Source: Vombatus ursinus (Eukaryota; Chordata; Mammalia; Diprotodontia; Vombatidae). Taken from it: a DNA stretch of 64,000 nt. Under the pieces are notes generated by a model that saw only the letters and a program-made list of their open reading frames with translations, had not been told where the DNA came from and did not search any database. This document shows, piece after piece, positions 54,760-64,000 of this stretch; the first letter of the stretch is position 1, and each line of letters starts with the position of its first letter. A program made the translations under genes and the position numbers. Where the stretch lies: positions 2,877,807 to 2,941,806 of the forward strand of contig NW_020945064.1 in the NCBI RefSeq assembly GCF_900497805.2, in the 5' to 3' direction.

Positions 54760-55312
54760 TTAAGGTGATGCAGAGGATCTGGACTTAATCATTCACTAAA
54801 GCTCTACTTATTCACTTCTTGTTGAAAATCCCCAAGTGCCCAATTTTGAAGACATAAATTTGGATAACAATGCATAGATAAATGCTGTTCCTTGAGGACC
54901 AATGCCATCTTGAGATGATGTCTTGACTTGCACATGAATTGGATTTAGGTGAGGCAGAGTTGCATAAAGTCATCAGCCTCACTCTCTCTTCCAGAGTCAT
55001 GGAAGTCCAGTAGCAAGACAAAAGTCAGAATGACTGGAGTGGATGACCTTTGTGTCTTCAATGTCTAATCAAGCTCCACAGCACCTGCTTCAGCCATCTC
55101 CATGGCCACTGGAACAAATTGTTCTCATCTGCCCATTCTACCAGAAGAAGTCTTCACATGTTTAGGATAGACATCCTCCTAATTCACTGAGGAGTTTGAG
55201 GTCTGTTGGTTAACCTCAAACTTGTTTAGCCCTTCTGCCAAGACAGTTTTACTGGGGTATGGCTGCTGTGCATGCTACAGCTTCTTGGAGCACCATATGA
55301 GAGTTGGGTGAA
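54760..55312. repeat. Dispersed marsupial repeat, family not named
   Basis: 'gttccttgaggaccaatgcc', 'gtcttgacttgcacatgaat', 'gcagagttgcataaagtcat', 'ggaagtccagtagcaagac', 'gaacaaattgttctcatctg', 'agaagtcttcacatgttta' match a sequence I remember as recurrent in marsupial DNA. No coding frame. Its class (LTR or LINE tail) is unresolved. Confidence 0.45.
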
Positions 55313-55316
55313 ATGT

Positions 55317-55605
55317 GGCAGGTAGGTGGCATAGTAGAGAAAGTACCAGGCATGAAGCCAGGAAGACTCATCTTCATGAGTTCAAATTCAGCCTCAGAAA
55401 ATTACTAGCTGTGTGACCCTGGGCAAATCACTTAACCCTGTTTACCTCATTCTTCATCTGTAAAACTAAATAGAGAAGGAAATGCCAAACCACTCCAATA
55501 TCTTTGCCAAGAAAACCCCAAATGGGGTCACAAAGAGTCAGACATAACTGAAATGACCCAACAACAATAAAAGATCTCTTCTAGCTCTGTGATCCTATAA
55601 GTAAA
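55317..55605 (+). mobile_element. Marsupial CORE-SINE, long form, followed by a MIR3 tail scrap
   Basis: 'ggcaggtaggtggcatagta', 'catgagttcaaattcagcc', 'gctgtgtgaccctgggcaaa', 'ccaagaaaaccccaaatggg', 'gagtcagacataactgaaa'. 55572-55605 resembles an L3-type tail (ctcttctagctctgtgatcc). 55606-55895 is unassigned. Confidence 0.9.
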
Positions 55606-55895
55606 GTATTACAATAAAAGATTATAATAAAAGGATTAATATCCATGGAGATGGTACAACCAATAGGTTACACCCCAATAATACAATGAAAACCTTATCT
55701 AGTACCTGACCATGTAATCGCTATCTCTAGGAAAATACTTTATTTGACTTTATTTATTCTATAGATGGAAAGGGGGAGGAATTTATATGCCTCTTATATA
55801 GTACCCTTTAGAAATAATTGCCCTTCAATTTGTCTCACTCTTCTGTATCTCAAATATTTCAGTCTTGCTGAAATAATCAAAACACCATACCTTAA

Positions 55896-56240
55896 TTCCT
55901 AAACCACATAAGCCCTTCCAAAAAAATGTATACACACACATACACACACAAAGAGGGACTAGAGTTCAAAAGAAAGGAATTGCATGATACCTCCTATTTT
56001 CTCCTTTTACATTTTTTTTCTGTTAATTCACTGCCTCTAATTGAAATCATACTCCTATGTTTGTGGAATATATATTCCTTATCTCTACTTCCTCACCATC
56101 TTCCTCCTTAATCTCTTGAAATCTATATTTCAATTATATCATTTTACTGAAACTGATCACTCAAAAATCAACACTGACTTCTAAATATCCAATTCTGATC
56201 GCTCAAAAATCAATGCTGACTTCTAAATATACAATTCTGA
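55896..56240 (+). mobile_element. L2 LINE fragment, sense, with an internal tandem duplication
   Basis: 'ctacttcctcaccatcttcc' and 'actgaaactgatcactcaaa' align with the 'ccactgaaactgctctctc' region of L2. A 42-bp unit is duplicated at 56153-56194 and 56195-56236 with four differences. An (ACACAC)-rich patch lies at 55930-55951. Confidence 0.6.
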
Positions 56241-56735
56241 TTCATTTTTCAATTTACATACTCTCTGAATTTTTGCAGTCCTCAACACTGAACAAAACCC
56301 CTCTTCCTGGATAGTAATTTTCTTTTGGTTGTTAGGAATTCTATTTGGCTTGGCCTTTGCCTTGATAGGGATACTTCGTGAAAATTTTGAATGCCCTCTG
56401 ATGAAGAGACCCAGAGAAAAATGTCTGTCTAAACTTCCAGTAAGATTGTCTTTTGTGTGAAAGGGATTCCTTAGGACATTTTGGTGTGCCTTGTATAGAA
56501 AGGGGACATGTGGAAATGTTTTGTCCAGACCTCCTTTTGGTTTGTCCTGTATGCTAATGGGAATCATGAAAGAATTTTCACCCAGGAAAATCTGGTTTAT
56601 CACATAAGGATGAGGGAATGACTTCCCACTCAACTCCAAGTCTCTAATCCTTATAGGGAGAGCCCCACATGTATTGGGAGTTTTTTAGGAACCAAGCTTT
56701 CCTTCTGATAGGGAAAGCTTGCTTTTCTTGTCCTT
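56241..56735 (-). repeat. Diverged 48/96-bp tandem repeat with an open frame on the minus strand
   Basis: Plus-strand units recur about every 48 bases with a 96-base higher order: gataggg (56364), aaaggga (56460), aatggga (56556), atagggag (56653) begin successive long units. On the minus strand the frame is open from 56684 down to 56223. It shows units of about 32 residues: SGKSFPHPYV...GGLD, KTFPHVPFLY...GSLD, RHFSLGLFIR...RIP. A stop at 56685-56687 precedes it and there is no ATG near the repeat start. No family recognised. Coding is unproven. Confidence 0.55.
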
Positions 56736-57129
56736 TTTCATTTCTTTATTGTTTTGGGGTCAAAAGTAACCTTTGTAAGCATCAAGGTGACAACCTCTGA
56801 GAATTATGTAAAATTATATCTATAGCACAGACTGAGGTTTGGTTTGGTTTTGTTTTAAATGTGGACACTGTGGAGATTTGTTTTGCATGACTATACATGT
56901 TTGTAAGAGCTTGTGCTCTTCTTGCTTTCTCAATTGGGCAAGGGGAAAGGAAATGGGAAAGAATTCAGACATGAAATTAAAATAAAATTGAATTTAAGAA
57001 ACAAAACTATGTCTGTTTGTTAATTGAACCACCATGTGTTTAGAAGTTTAGAAGAATGTTAATTTCTGGATTTGTTTATGAACTAGGCCACATGAAATAA
57101 AAATTTGTTAGCAAACTAAAATGCCACAT
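56736..57129. other. Unassigned stretch
   Basis: No gene or known repeat recognised. Ends at the left target-site copy of a SINE. Confidence 0.4.
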
Positions 57130-57146
57130 AAGAATAGCATGTAACT

Positions 57147-57321
57147 GGGGGCAGCTAGGTGGTGCATGGGGGCAGCTAGGTGGTGCAGTGGATAGAGCAC
57201 TGGCCCTGGATTCAGGAGGAACTGAGTTCAAATCTGGCTTTAGACACATAACACTTACCAGCTGTGTGACCCTGGGCAAGTCACTTAAACCCATTGCCTA
57301 GATTAAACAAAAAAAAAACAC
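57147..57321 (+). mobile_element. Marsupial CORE-SINE, short form, recent-looking, duplicated 5' end
   Basis: A perfect 17-bp target-site duplication, aagaatagcatgtaact, lies at 57130-57146 and 57322-57338. The head gcagctaggtggtgca occurs twice in tandem (from 57151 and from 57172) before one complete body. The A-rich tail is intact. Confidence 0.96.
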
Positions 57322-57342
57322 AAGAATAGCATGTAACTCGGA

Positions 57343-57431
57343 GTGTTGTTGTGAGATCAACTGGGATAACATATGTAAATCACTTTTCAAACTTTAGGGT
57401 GCTACATAAATGCTAGTTGTTGTTGTTGTTA
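57343..57431 (+). mobile_element. MIR-type SINE 3' half, sense
   Basis: 'gttgttgtgagatcaactgg', 'gtaaatcacttttcaaac', 'acataaatgctagttgttg'. It probably continued from before the SINE insertion. Confidence 0.75.
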
Positions 57432-57479
57432 AATTTTTCAAGAGACTCTTTAGTACAAGGCACTAGAAAAGACACTGGA

Positions 57480-57631
57480 GGGGCAGCTAGGTGGTGCAGT
57501 GGATAGAGTACTGGCCCTGAAGTCAGGAGGACCTAAGTTCAAATCCGGCCTCAGACCAAACACTTGACACTTACTAGCTGTGTGACCCTGGGCAAGTCAC
57601 TTAACCCCAATTGCCTAAAAAGAAAAAAGAA
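57480..57631 (+). mobile_element. Marsupial CORE-SINE, short form
   Basis: Complete, with an imperfect 15-bp duplication agaaaagacactgga / agaaaagacaccgga at 57465-57479 and 57632-57646 (one difference). Confidence 0.95.
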
Positions 57632-57646
57632 AGAAAAGACACCGGA

Positions 57647-58105
57647 AAAGGGCAATGTTGGAAGTTTCCCTAGTCACTAAATAGCTATCCAGAATGTGGG
57701 ACCTCAGAATTTAACAAAAGCACTGCAGGTGATTTTCTGGGAACATCAAATGTTTAACTGAAGGGATGAGGGAGAAACCTAAGCATACAATCCATCTCTA
57801 CCTTCAATTAATTACTGAAAGCCCAGATAGCTGGACCAAATGAAGCAAAAGAAGACTAGATATAATCAACTTGAAAAGATCATAGGGCTTTTGAGTCATT
57901 GGATGAAAGCAGATGATGTCACACAGGAATTGTCATGTGATTGTTTGAAGAGTTATGCCCTTTAGGGCTATGTATAAAAACTGTAAGTTACATTCAAACC
58001 AATTAGTCAAGTAGTAATCCATCAATGAAAGGTTCCTATAAAGGAAGTGACTATGGAAAGTAAGAGAGCTCTATCTCCCTGCTTTTTCTCCTGCTCCACC
58101 ATTAA
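57647..58105 (+). other. Unclassified stretch, possibly an old LTR fragment
   Basis: A TATA-like ctatgtataaaaactg near 57968 is followed about 100 bases later by a pyrimidine-rich ctctatctccctgctttttc. This would suit an LTR promoter/U5 layout. No termini or partner copy are seen, so the class is a guess. Confidence 0.25.
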
Positions 58106-58597
58106 GCAGGTGATGAGGGCACCACCATCCTCCTAATCACCTGGGTTCACAATCGCAATGTCAGCTTCCACTCCTTACTGTCTCTCATCCACAGCCCTTC
58201 CCCTATGTCCAAGCAGGTGTCAAGTCCAGTTGTTTCTACCTTCATATCTCTCAAATACTCCTCCTTTTCTCCTCTGACACTGCCACCAACTATACAAGCC
58301 TTCATGGCCTCACACCTGATCTAGTGTGGTAGCTTGCTGTTGGGTCTAACTACCTCATCTCTCTCCACTCCACTCCATTCTCCAGTGTCAAACTGATGTT
58401 TCTGAATCACCGGGCTGACCATGTCACACACTCCCATTCAATAAACCCTGGGGGCTCCCTATCACCTGCAGGATCAAATATAAAATCCTCTGTTTGGCTT
58501 TCAAAATTTTTCATAACCTGATCCCTTCCTACCTTTCTAGTCTCACCTTACTCCCTTCTACATCCTCTGGAATCCAGGGACACTGGCCTACTTTCAG

Positions 58598-58639
<42 letters not shown>

Positions 58640-58995
58640 CATCTCCCCATCCTGGACATTTTCACTGGCCATTCCCCATGTATGGAAGGCTCCTCTTCCT
58701 CATCTCCACATCCTAGCTTCCTTCAAGTGTCAACAAAAATCCCATCTTCTGCAAGAAGCCTTTCCCAGTCCTCTTTAATCTTCAGCCTTCCTTCTGAGGC
58801 TATCTCCAACTTATCTTGCATATACTTAGTTTGTGCAAAATTGTTTGCATATTGTCTCCTCCCATTAGAACGTGAGCTCCTTCAGGGCAGGTGATGATTT
58901 ACTTGTTTGTTTGCCTTTCTTTGTGTCTTTAGTTCTTAACACAATGCCCAGCACAGAGTAGGTGCTTAATAAATGCCTGCTGATTGATGGATGAC
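58106..58995 (+). mobile_element. L2 LINE 3' third, sense, with a (CA)n insert
   Basis: 'gagggcaccaccatcctcc', 'gggctgaccatgtcacaca', 'gctccctatcacctgcagg', 'tctgcaagaagcctttccc', 'gaacgtgagctccttcagg', 'cagagtaggtgcttaataaa', end 'tgctgattgatggatg'. A (CA)n tract at 58599-58637 lies inside. Confidence 0.92.
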
Positions 58996-59374
58996 TTTAT
59001 GATAACTTATACAACAGGAAATTCGCACAAGTGTCAGTAGTAGGGTCCATTGAAACTGGTAACCATGACCCCAGAGCAGCCATGACTGACAGTAGCAACT
59101 CCATTAAGAGCTGCCCATAAAAGAGTCCAGAATTCTACAAGGGCTTCAACCCTCAGAGCCTAGCAGAGAGCTTCACCCACCGGGACTTTCGTGAAGACTT
59201 ACAAAGGCATATAAAGATTCCCATTAAGTAGAAGCTATGTTTTGCTGAACTTCTTTTCAATAGTTGTTACAGAGGAAATCATTTGAATAAAAGAGGTGGG
59301 AGGGTATTAATTTGGAAATGATCTGATGCAAAAAGTAAAAAGATCTTAAATAATTTTTTTAAAAGTCCTCTAAC
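58996..59374. other. Unassigned, with a possible L1 terminus
   Basis: 59250-59365 (ttttgctgaacttcttttc, tggaaatgatctgatgcaa, ttaaataatttttttaaaag) resembles the L1 3' end at 40735-40890 and would be sense. 58996-59249 is unrecognised. Confidence 0.4.
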
Positions 59375-59610
59375 TAAAGGTGTTCTCCCCCTCCTCTAAT
59401 TCTCCTGGAGCACTTGTTTAAATTTCTATTACCTCTTATCACTCCCTATCTCATATTATAATTATATGTGTAAATGCCATAACCTCCCATTTTATTTTTT
59501 TGAGGTCAGCATTTGTCATTTTTTCTCTTTGTATCCTTACTCCCCAACACCACTTCTTTCACGTGGTAAGCATTAAATAAATTTTGTCGAATGTAATTGA
59601 ATTGTATTGT
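59375..59610 (+). mobile_element. L2 LINE 3' end, sense, diverged
   Basis: 'tttgtatccttactccccaa', 'gtggtaagcattaaataaa', 'ttgtcgaatgtaattgaatt'. 59611-59815 is unassigned. Confidence 0.6.
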
Positions 59611-59815
59611 AGATGTGACCCTTAATTCTCAAAATCTGGATCAGTGGACCATGAGCATTGACAGATTTTATTAAGCTAGGAAAGCTTTGAGTACAGACAC
59701 AGGGATGGGATACAGACCTGTTATCTGAGGACTAACCTATTAGAGAAACTCATCACCGAGTTAGCTACAGAGGGATGATGCTTTTCAGCCACAGCTAAAT
59801 GTGAACACTGAAACT

Positions 59816-60016
59816 TTTCCTAACCTATCTTAACTCTAGTGCCTTCCTTCCGTTAATTATTTCCTATTTATATTATATTATGTAGCTTGTTTGTACATGT
59901 TTGCTTGTCTTTTCCTCCATTAAATTGTGAGGTCCTTGAGGGTAGGGATTATTTTTTGCTTCTTTTTGTATTCCCAGCACTTAGCACAGTACCTGGCACA
60001 TAGTAGGCACTTAATC
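59816..60016 (+). mobile_element. L2 LINE 3' terminus, sense
   Basis: 'attaaattgtgaggtccttg', 'ttgtattcccagcacttagc', 'acagtacctggcacatagta'. Confidence 0.88.
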
Positions 60017-60831
60017 TACAAGTTTGTAGAGGGGTTGCAATCTGTACCCATGACAATGAAATTACAGATTCCAGGAGGGTTGAAGTATATGTATAATCCA
60101 CTACAAACAAGATAGATATTAGCTCCTTCTTCTCTGGAGCTTCTGAAGATTAGGATTAAAGTTTCCAGAAATTTACTCATTAAAATAAAATCCCAGCCCT
60201 AGGAAAGAATACAAATACCCTGTGCTCATTAGGATAGGATTTGACATTTAATGTTATTTACCTCTTGGATCAAATATTATTACCTATGCAGACAATCAGA
60301 CAACAATATCAATTCATAAAACAAAATCAGCTTCTTCTTGAATTTTTTTCCTCTCAGATGATAAGGAAACAGAGAGACAGGAACTGAGAATATTATTTCA
60401 AGCTCAAATGCAATGATTTCGTCCTAATGATGCCCCTGGTGGCAAGTAACATTTAATTTTTCTCTGTGACATTGAAAAAAATTAGATGTAAAACTCAGGT
60501 AAGAGATTAATATTTCACACCCTGAGGCTAAATACTTCAATATAAATATTCAAAAGGACCTATCCTGAATGAAATCCCTTATGGGTCTAGATTAAAAATG
60601 CTTGAGACTTTCATACAGTTCAGACACTGGATAGTCCATGGAGAAAAGCAAAATACCATCAACTACCATGTCAGTGTGGAGAACTCAGGGCTGTTAAAAA
60701 TGAGACTGAACATGTCTTTGTGGCAAACTTCCCATCATATGCATTCCTCTCCAATGACCTTATTCTGAAAGTCCTCATCTGAAGGCTTCCCTTTACCTTT
60801 CTCTCTTTTTTCTAGTAATGATGGTAAATGT
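60017..60831. other. Unassigned repeat-poor stretch
   Basis: No gene or repeat recognised in about 800 bases. AT-rich in the middle. Confidence 0.4.
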
Positions 60832-61060
60832 CAGTCAACAAGCATGTATTACACACTTTCTATGGTCCAGGCACAGTGCAAAGCACTAGGGATTCAAAAC
60901 AAAAAAGCAAAACACCCCCTGCCCTCAAGGAGTTTACATTCTAATGGGGGAATACCACATGTAGGTAACTAGGTACATGCAAGATAAACAGAATTCATGG
61001 AAAGTAATCTCAAAGGGGAAAGCATCAGAAAATGGTGGGACCAGGAAAGTTCTCCAGTAA
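60832..61060 (-). mobile_element. L2 LINE 3' end, antisense
   Basis: 'gtcagtcaacaagcatgtat', 'ggtccaggcacagtgcaaag', 'ctgccctcaaggagtttac', 'ctaatgggggaataccac'. 61061-61535 is unassigned. Confidence 0.85.
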
Positions 61061-61535
61061 AACACGGGCTGCCAGTGCTCACTGCTATTAGTTTATCTAG
61101 GTTGACCCCCTGGAATTTTAAAGTCTGAGGTAAAAGAACTGACAGCCATACCTTCCTTAGTCCACAGGGACATAGGAGGGGGGAGAGGTGACCACACCTT
61201 GGTGCTGGGTTGGGTTCTCTTTATTGCACATCTATGAGCCAAGATGACCGTTAAGACTACCCCAAGACAGAGGACCCAAGGTGAATATCCTGATTAATTC
61301 CACACTTAGGACAACACTGCTCTAGGTCCCTTAATGGTCATTTCCACATTGAGGAAAGGGAAAGAAGAAGAAATCATATAAGGAAATCTCTTAGCCCCTG
61401 TGGAACAAACCCTAAAGCCAAATTGACACAAGCAGACGGTCTAGAGAGACAAGCAGCAATAAGTACAGAACTAAGAGGAGAGAGTGTTTTAAAGGAAAAA
61501 AAGGAATTAAATATGAATTTCCTGGCTACACAGCA

Positions 61536-61795
61536 TCCCAGTTGGCTAGGGAGCCATGATAATAGTCTATAAATGCCTGAGAGGTGAAAACACCAAAGAG
61601 GGGGGAAAAGTCATGTTTAGCATGATGTCTGGAATGATGAAGTAAGAGGATGAAATTTAATAAAAAGAAAATGTAGGCCTAGGGTAAACTTCATAGTTTT
61701 CCTAGCATGCCATGGAATATTTTTCCCAAGTGTAATGGTGTAAGCTTCCTCCTTAATGACAATTAAAACAAGCCAGGACAGAGGGAGGGATAATA
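61536..61795 (+). mobile_element. CR1/L3-clade LINE fragment, sense
   Basis: 'catgataatagtctataaat', 'tgcctgagaggtgaaaac', then 'gggtaaacttcatagttttc' and 'taagcttcctccttaatgac' follow the sense CR1 3' region ('gatagctgtctaca', 'ggaaaaacttcctaacaatt', 'ggaggtcttcaag'). Confidence 0.5.
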
Positions 61796-62484
61796 TACTT
61801 TAGGGAACAATCCTGCCTTTGCCTTCATCATCAGAAGTGGATGGCAAAAATTCAGAAAGAAAAAGAAAAGAAATCTAAAGATCCTTTCTATATCTAGCTC
61901 CTATGATGCGCCTTTCTTCTGTTCTTAGGTCCAGTACATTAGTGCTTAATGCTTAACAGCTGCTCCATTAATGTTTCCAGCCCCTCTGCTATCTCAACTC
62001 TATAAAGTACTTTATGTCACCTTAGATACAAATGTCTCAGAAAATAAATTCAATGACTGCTTGGGGGTCAAATGGCAGAGGAAGCATGCCTCTTCTCAGG
62101 AGATCATTTTGAGCCCTGAGTTATGTTCTAAGTCCCCTCCAAAGTCTATGTCTGTTGCAGAGTGGAAGGACCCTCCAGGCCGGTTAGATATTCTTGCAGC
62201 TCCTGCAGCAAACCAGAGTCCAGGAGGACAACAAGGAGGCTTAAAGGCATGACCTAGGTGAGCTCTGGTCAGGGTACAGAGCCAGGGACTGGATTGGGGG
62301 CATAAACATCACATGTAACCCATCTACCTTGCCTCCTATCAACTTCTGCTGCATTTCCCAGGGGTGGGATTTAATCTAATTCTGCTGTACCTGGGTAACC
62401 AGTTGTGTTTTGTGGCCTCGTTGTCAGATCGTTCTGAACTTGAGTCTCAGAGAAGGAAAGAGCAGGAGGAGGAGGAAAAGAAGA
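61796..62484. other. Unassigned stretch
   Basis: A 93-codon frame at 61971-62252 has no recognisable domain. No repeat recognised. Confidence 0.4.
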
Positions 62485-62731
62485 AGAGCTAGCATTTATT
62501 AAGCACCTACTATGTGCCAGTCACTATGCTAAACACTTTATAAATATTATCTCATTTGATCCTCACAACAACCCTGTGATGAAGAGGCCATTATTATGAT
62601 CCCTATTTTACAATCAAGGAAACTAAGACAGAGGTTAAGTGACTTGCCCAGGGTCACACAGGCAGTAAATGTCTGAGGTCAGATTTGAACTCCAGGCCCA
62701 GTGTTCATCCACCTCACCCCCTAGCTGCCCC
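62485..62731 (-). mobile_element. MIR-type SINE, antisense, full length
   Basis: 'gctagcatttattaagcacc', 'tttgatcctcacaacaaccc', 'ggttaagtgacttgcccagg', 'agatttgaactccaggccc', 'ccacctcaccccctagctg'. Confidence 0.9.
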
Positions 62732-62734
62732 AAA

Positions 62735-62870
62735 ACAAGAGTTGAGGCTATTAAATGTCTTAGGAGTTCACAGAAGGGAGAGATTAATGCAATGAAGTAA
62801 TAGAAGACATTAGGGAAGAAATGAGACTGAAACTAGGCAGGAAAGGATGGCTAGGAAGTGTACAGTAAGG

Positions 62871-62910
<40 letters not shown>

Positions 62911-63015
62911 CAGGATGAAGGAGACCTTCCAGGGAAACAGCATGAGTGAAGGCAGAAATGAGAGAATGGACATGGCACGTTGGGAGAAGAGGGAGGGCAT
63001 TGCACCTTTATGCCC
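62735..63015 (-). mobile_element. L2 LINE fragment, antisense, with a (GT)n tract
   Basis: 'ctaggcaggaaaggatggc', the (GT)n run at 62873-62908, then 'gaccttccagggaaacagc' and 'atgagtgaaggcagaaatg', as in antisense L2 ('cattccaggc..gaacagcatgagcaaaggcag'). 63016-63185 is unassigned. Confidence 0.6.
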
Positions 63016-63185
63016 CAAAGGGTTTGTGAAGGCTGCAGTACAACATTCCCTCCGCTGGTACAGATCACACCTCTTCCAGCCTATTCACTCCCATACAATT
63101 CTTGTCCATTTCCTTGCGTGAATCCTCCAGAGAAAACCTATCCAATGTACATAAGTGTTCCTATGAATCTTTTAATACTTCATGG

Positions 63186-63394
63186 ATACTAATAATTACA
63201 ATTATAATAGCTAGCAGTTACATAGCACTTTAAGATTTGCTAAGCACTTTATATATGTTATTCCATCTGAAACTCAAAACAACCCTGTGAGGGAGAGACT
63301 ATTATTATTCCCCATTTCACAGATGACTGGCCCAGGGTCACACAATAGTGTCTGAGGCAGAGTTGGAACATTCCTGCACCACCAGGGTGCCCCA
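63186..63394 (-). mobile_element. MIR-type SINE, antisense
   Basis: 'aatagctagcagttacatag', 'gctaagcactttatatatg', 'aactcaaaacaaccctgtg', 'tggcccagggtcacacaata'. Confidence 0.8.
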
Positions 63395-63491
63395 TCTACA
63401 AATAATCAGTGTTATTTCTCCATCTGTAAGGCCTGCCCTCTTTTCCCATTGGTGAGTTCCTCTTGGAGCTTTTTTGTTGCAGAAGAGTCCG

Positions 63492-63750
63492 GGCCAGTTC
63501 CTCAATAGATGGAGCACCGGGCCTGGAGTCTGTAAGACCTGAGTTCAAATCCAGCTTTAGACACTTACAATCTGTGTGACTCTGGGCAAGTCACTTAACA
63601 TCTGTCTGCTTCAGTTTTCTCAACTGTAAAAGGAGGATAACAATAACAGCATCTCCCTCACAGGATTATTGGGAGGATCAAATGAGAAAACATTTATGAA
63701 GCATTTAGTATTGTGCCTGGCACACAGTGGGCACTGAATAAATATTTGTT
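63492..63750 (+). mobile_element. MIR/THER1-type SINE, sense, full length
   Basis: 'caatagatggagcaccggg', 'cctgagttcaaatccagc', 'gtgtgactctgggcaagtc', 'cagttttctcaactgtaaa', 'gaggatcaaatgagaaaac', 'gtgcctggcacacagtggg'. Confidence 0.88.
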
Positions 63751-63751
63751 C

Positions 63752-63965
63752 CCTTCCCTCTCATATTTGTTCCTGGTTTCTAGACTTCTGAGTCATGCCC
63801 TCTAACCCAGTACCTTCTTTTCTACCTCTTTAGCTCCTTTTATGTATTGTTTCTCCATTAGAATGTAAGCTCTTTGAGGGCTGAGACTGTCTTAATGATT
63901 TCTTTTGTATCTCCAGCTCTTAGTATGGCACCTGTTGCGTATTAAGTGCTTAATATTCTTGTTTC
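63752..63965 (+). mobile_element. L2 LINE 3' terminus, sense
   Basis: 'ccattagaatgtaagctctt', 'gtatctccagctcttagtat', 'gcgtattaagtgcttaatat'. It abuts the preceding SINE and runs almost to the window edge. Confidence 0.82.
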
Positions 63966-64000
63966 CTTCTTTTCTTCATTTCTTCCAGTCTTCCTTCCTT

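Noticed and set aside
62858-63121. Frame through the GT tract
   Set aside because: Arises from (GT)n and an antisense L2.

Overview
This window is a marsupial nuclear genome segment, most likely from an Australian-lineage (australidelphian) marsupial, although an opossum cannot be excluded. The main evidence is the dominant SINE. It is a tRNA-headed CORE-SINE that opens with ggggcagctaggtgg, carries a B-box-like gagttcaaat, then tagctgtgtgaccctgggc, and ends in an A-rich tail. Two forms occur: a short form of about 150-180 bp (MAR1/WSINE1/WALLSI-like) and a long form of about 245 bp ending in 'aaccccaaatgggg...gactgaa'. They sit in a background of MIR/THER-type SINEs, L2 and CR1/L3 LINEs, RTE (BovB-like) LINE fragments and L1. 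Family names are from memory and were not checked against a database. No prokaryotic features (operons, ribosome binding sites, CRISPR) are present.

I find no supportable intact protein-coding gene. The longest open frame is 149 codons and lies inside an L2 3' end. Every other open frame is short and falls in repeats, microsatellites or unassigned DNA. The one host-gene copy I recognise is a dead processed pseudogene of ribosomal protein L37 (RPL37) at 11956-12543. It has intact target-site duplications and a marsupial SINE inserted in its 3' UTR. The window therefore reads as intergenic or deep-intronic DNA.

Layout. 1-5.0 kb: a reverse-strand CR1 remnant carrying three later insertions, then L2 pieces (endonuclease part, reverse-transcriptase part and 3' end). 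5-12 kb: a 19-bp minisatellite, MIRs, hAT-like miniature elements, L2 3' ends and reverse-strand RTE fragments. 12-18 kb: the RPL37 pseudogene, MIRs, a repeat-poor AT-rich stretch (13.25-15.4 kb), a CR1 3' region and a long (TC)n tract. 18-26 kb: MIRs, SINEs and a dense run of L2 copies. 26-34 kb: unassigned DNA, the first copy of an unclassified repeat, a long decayed RTE (about 30.4-32.2 kb) and a 230-bp palindrome. 34-46 kb: MIR, hAT-like and RTE pieces, an L1 3' end, the second and third copies of the unclassified repeat, and 2-kb repeat-poor blocks (41.5-43.5 and 43.7-45.2 kb). 46-55 kb: SINEs, a composite reverse-strand L1, another hAT-like element and an unnamed dispersed repeat. 55-64 kb: L2 with a local duplication, a tandemly repeated open frame, two SINEs with clear target-site duplications, L2 3' ends, a CR1 remnant and MIRs.

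No genes act together here. What the window records is insertion order. CR1, L2, MIR and RTE are the old layer, the marsupial SINEs cut into all of them, and the youngest-looking event is the SINE at 57147-57321 with a perfect 17-bp target-site duplication. The items most worth a second look are the three-copy unclassified repeat (27.7, 37.6 and 45.7 kb), the long inverted repeat at 33.5 kb, the 48/96-bp tandem repeat with an open reverse-strand frame at 56.2-56.7 kb, and four repeat-poor blocks that may hold conserved non-coding elements.
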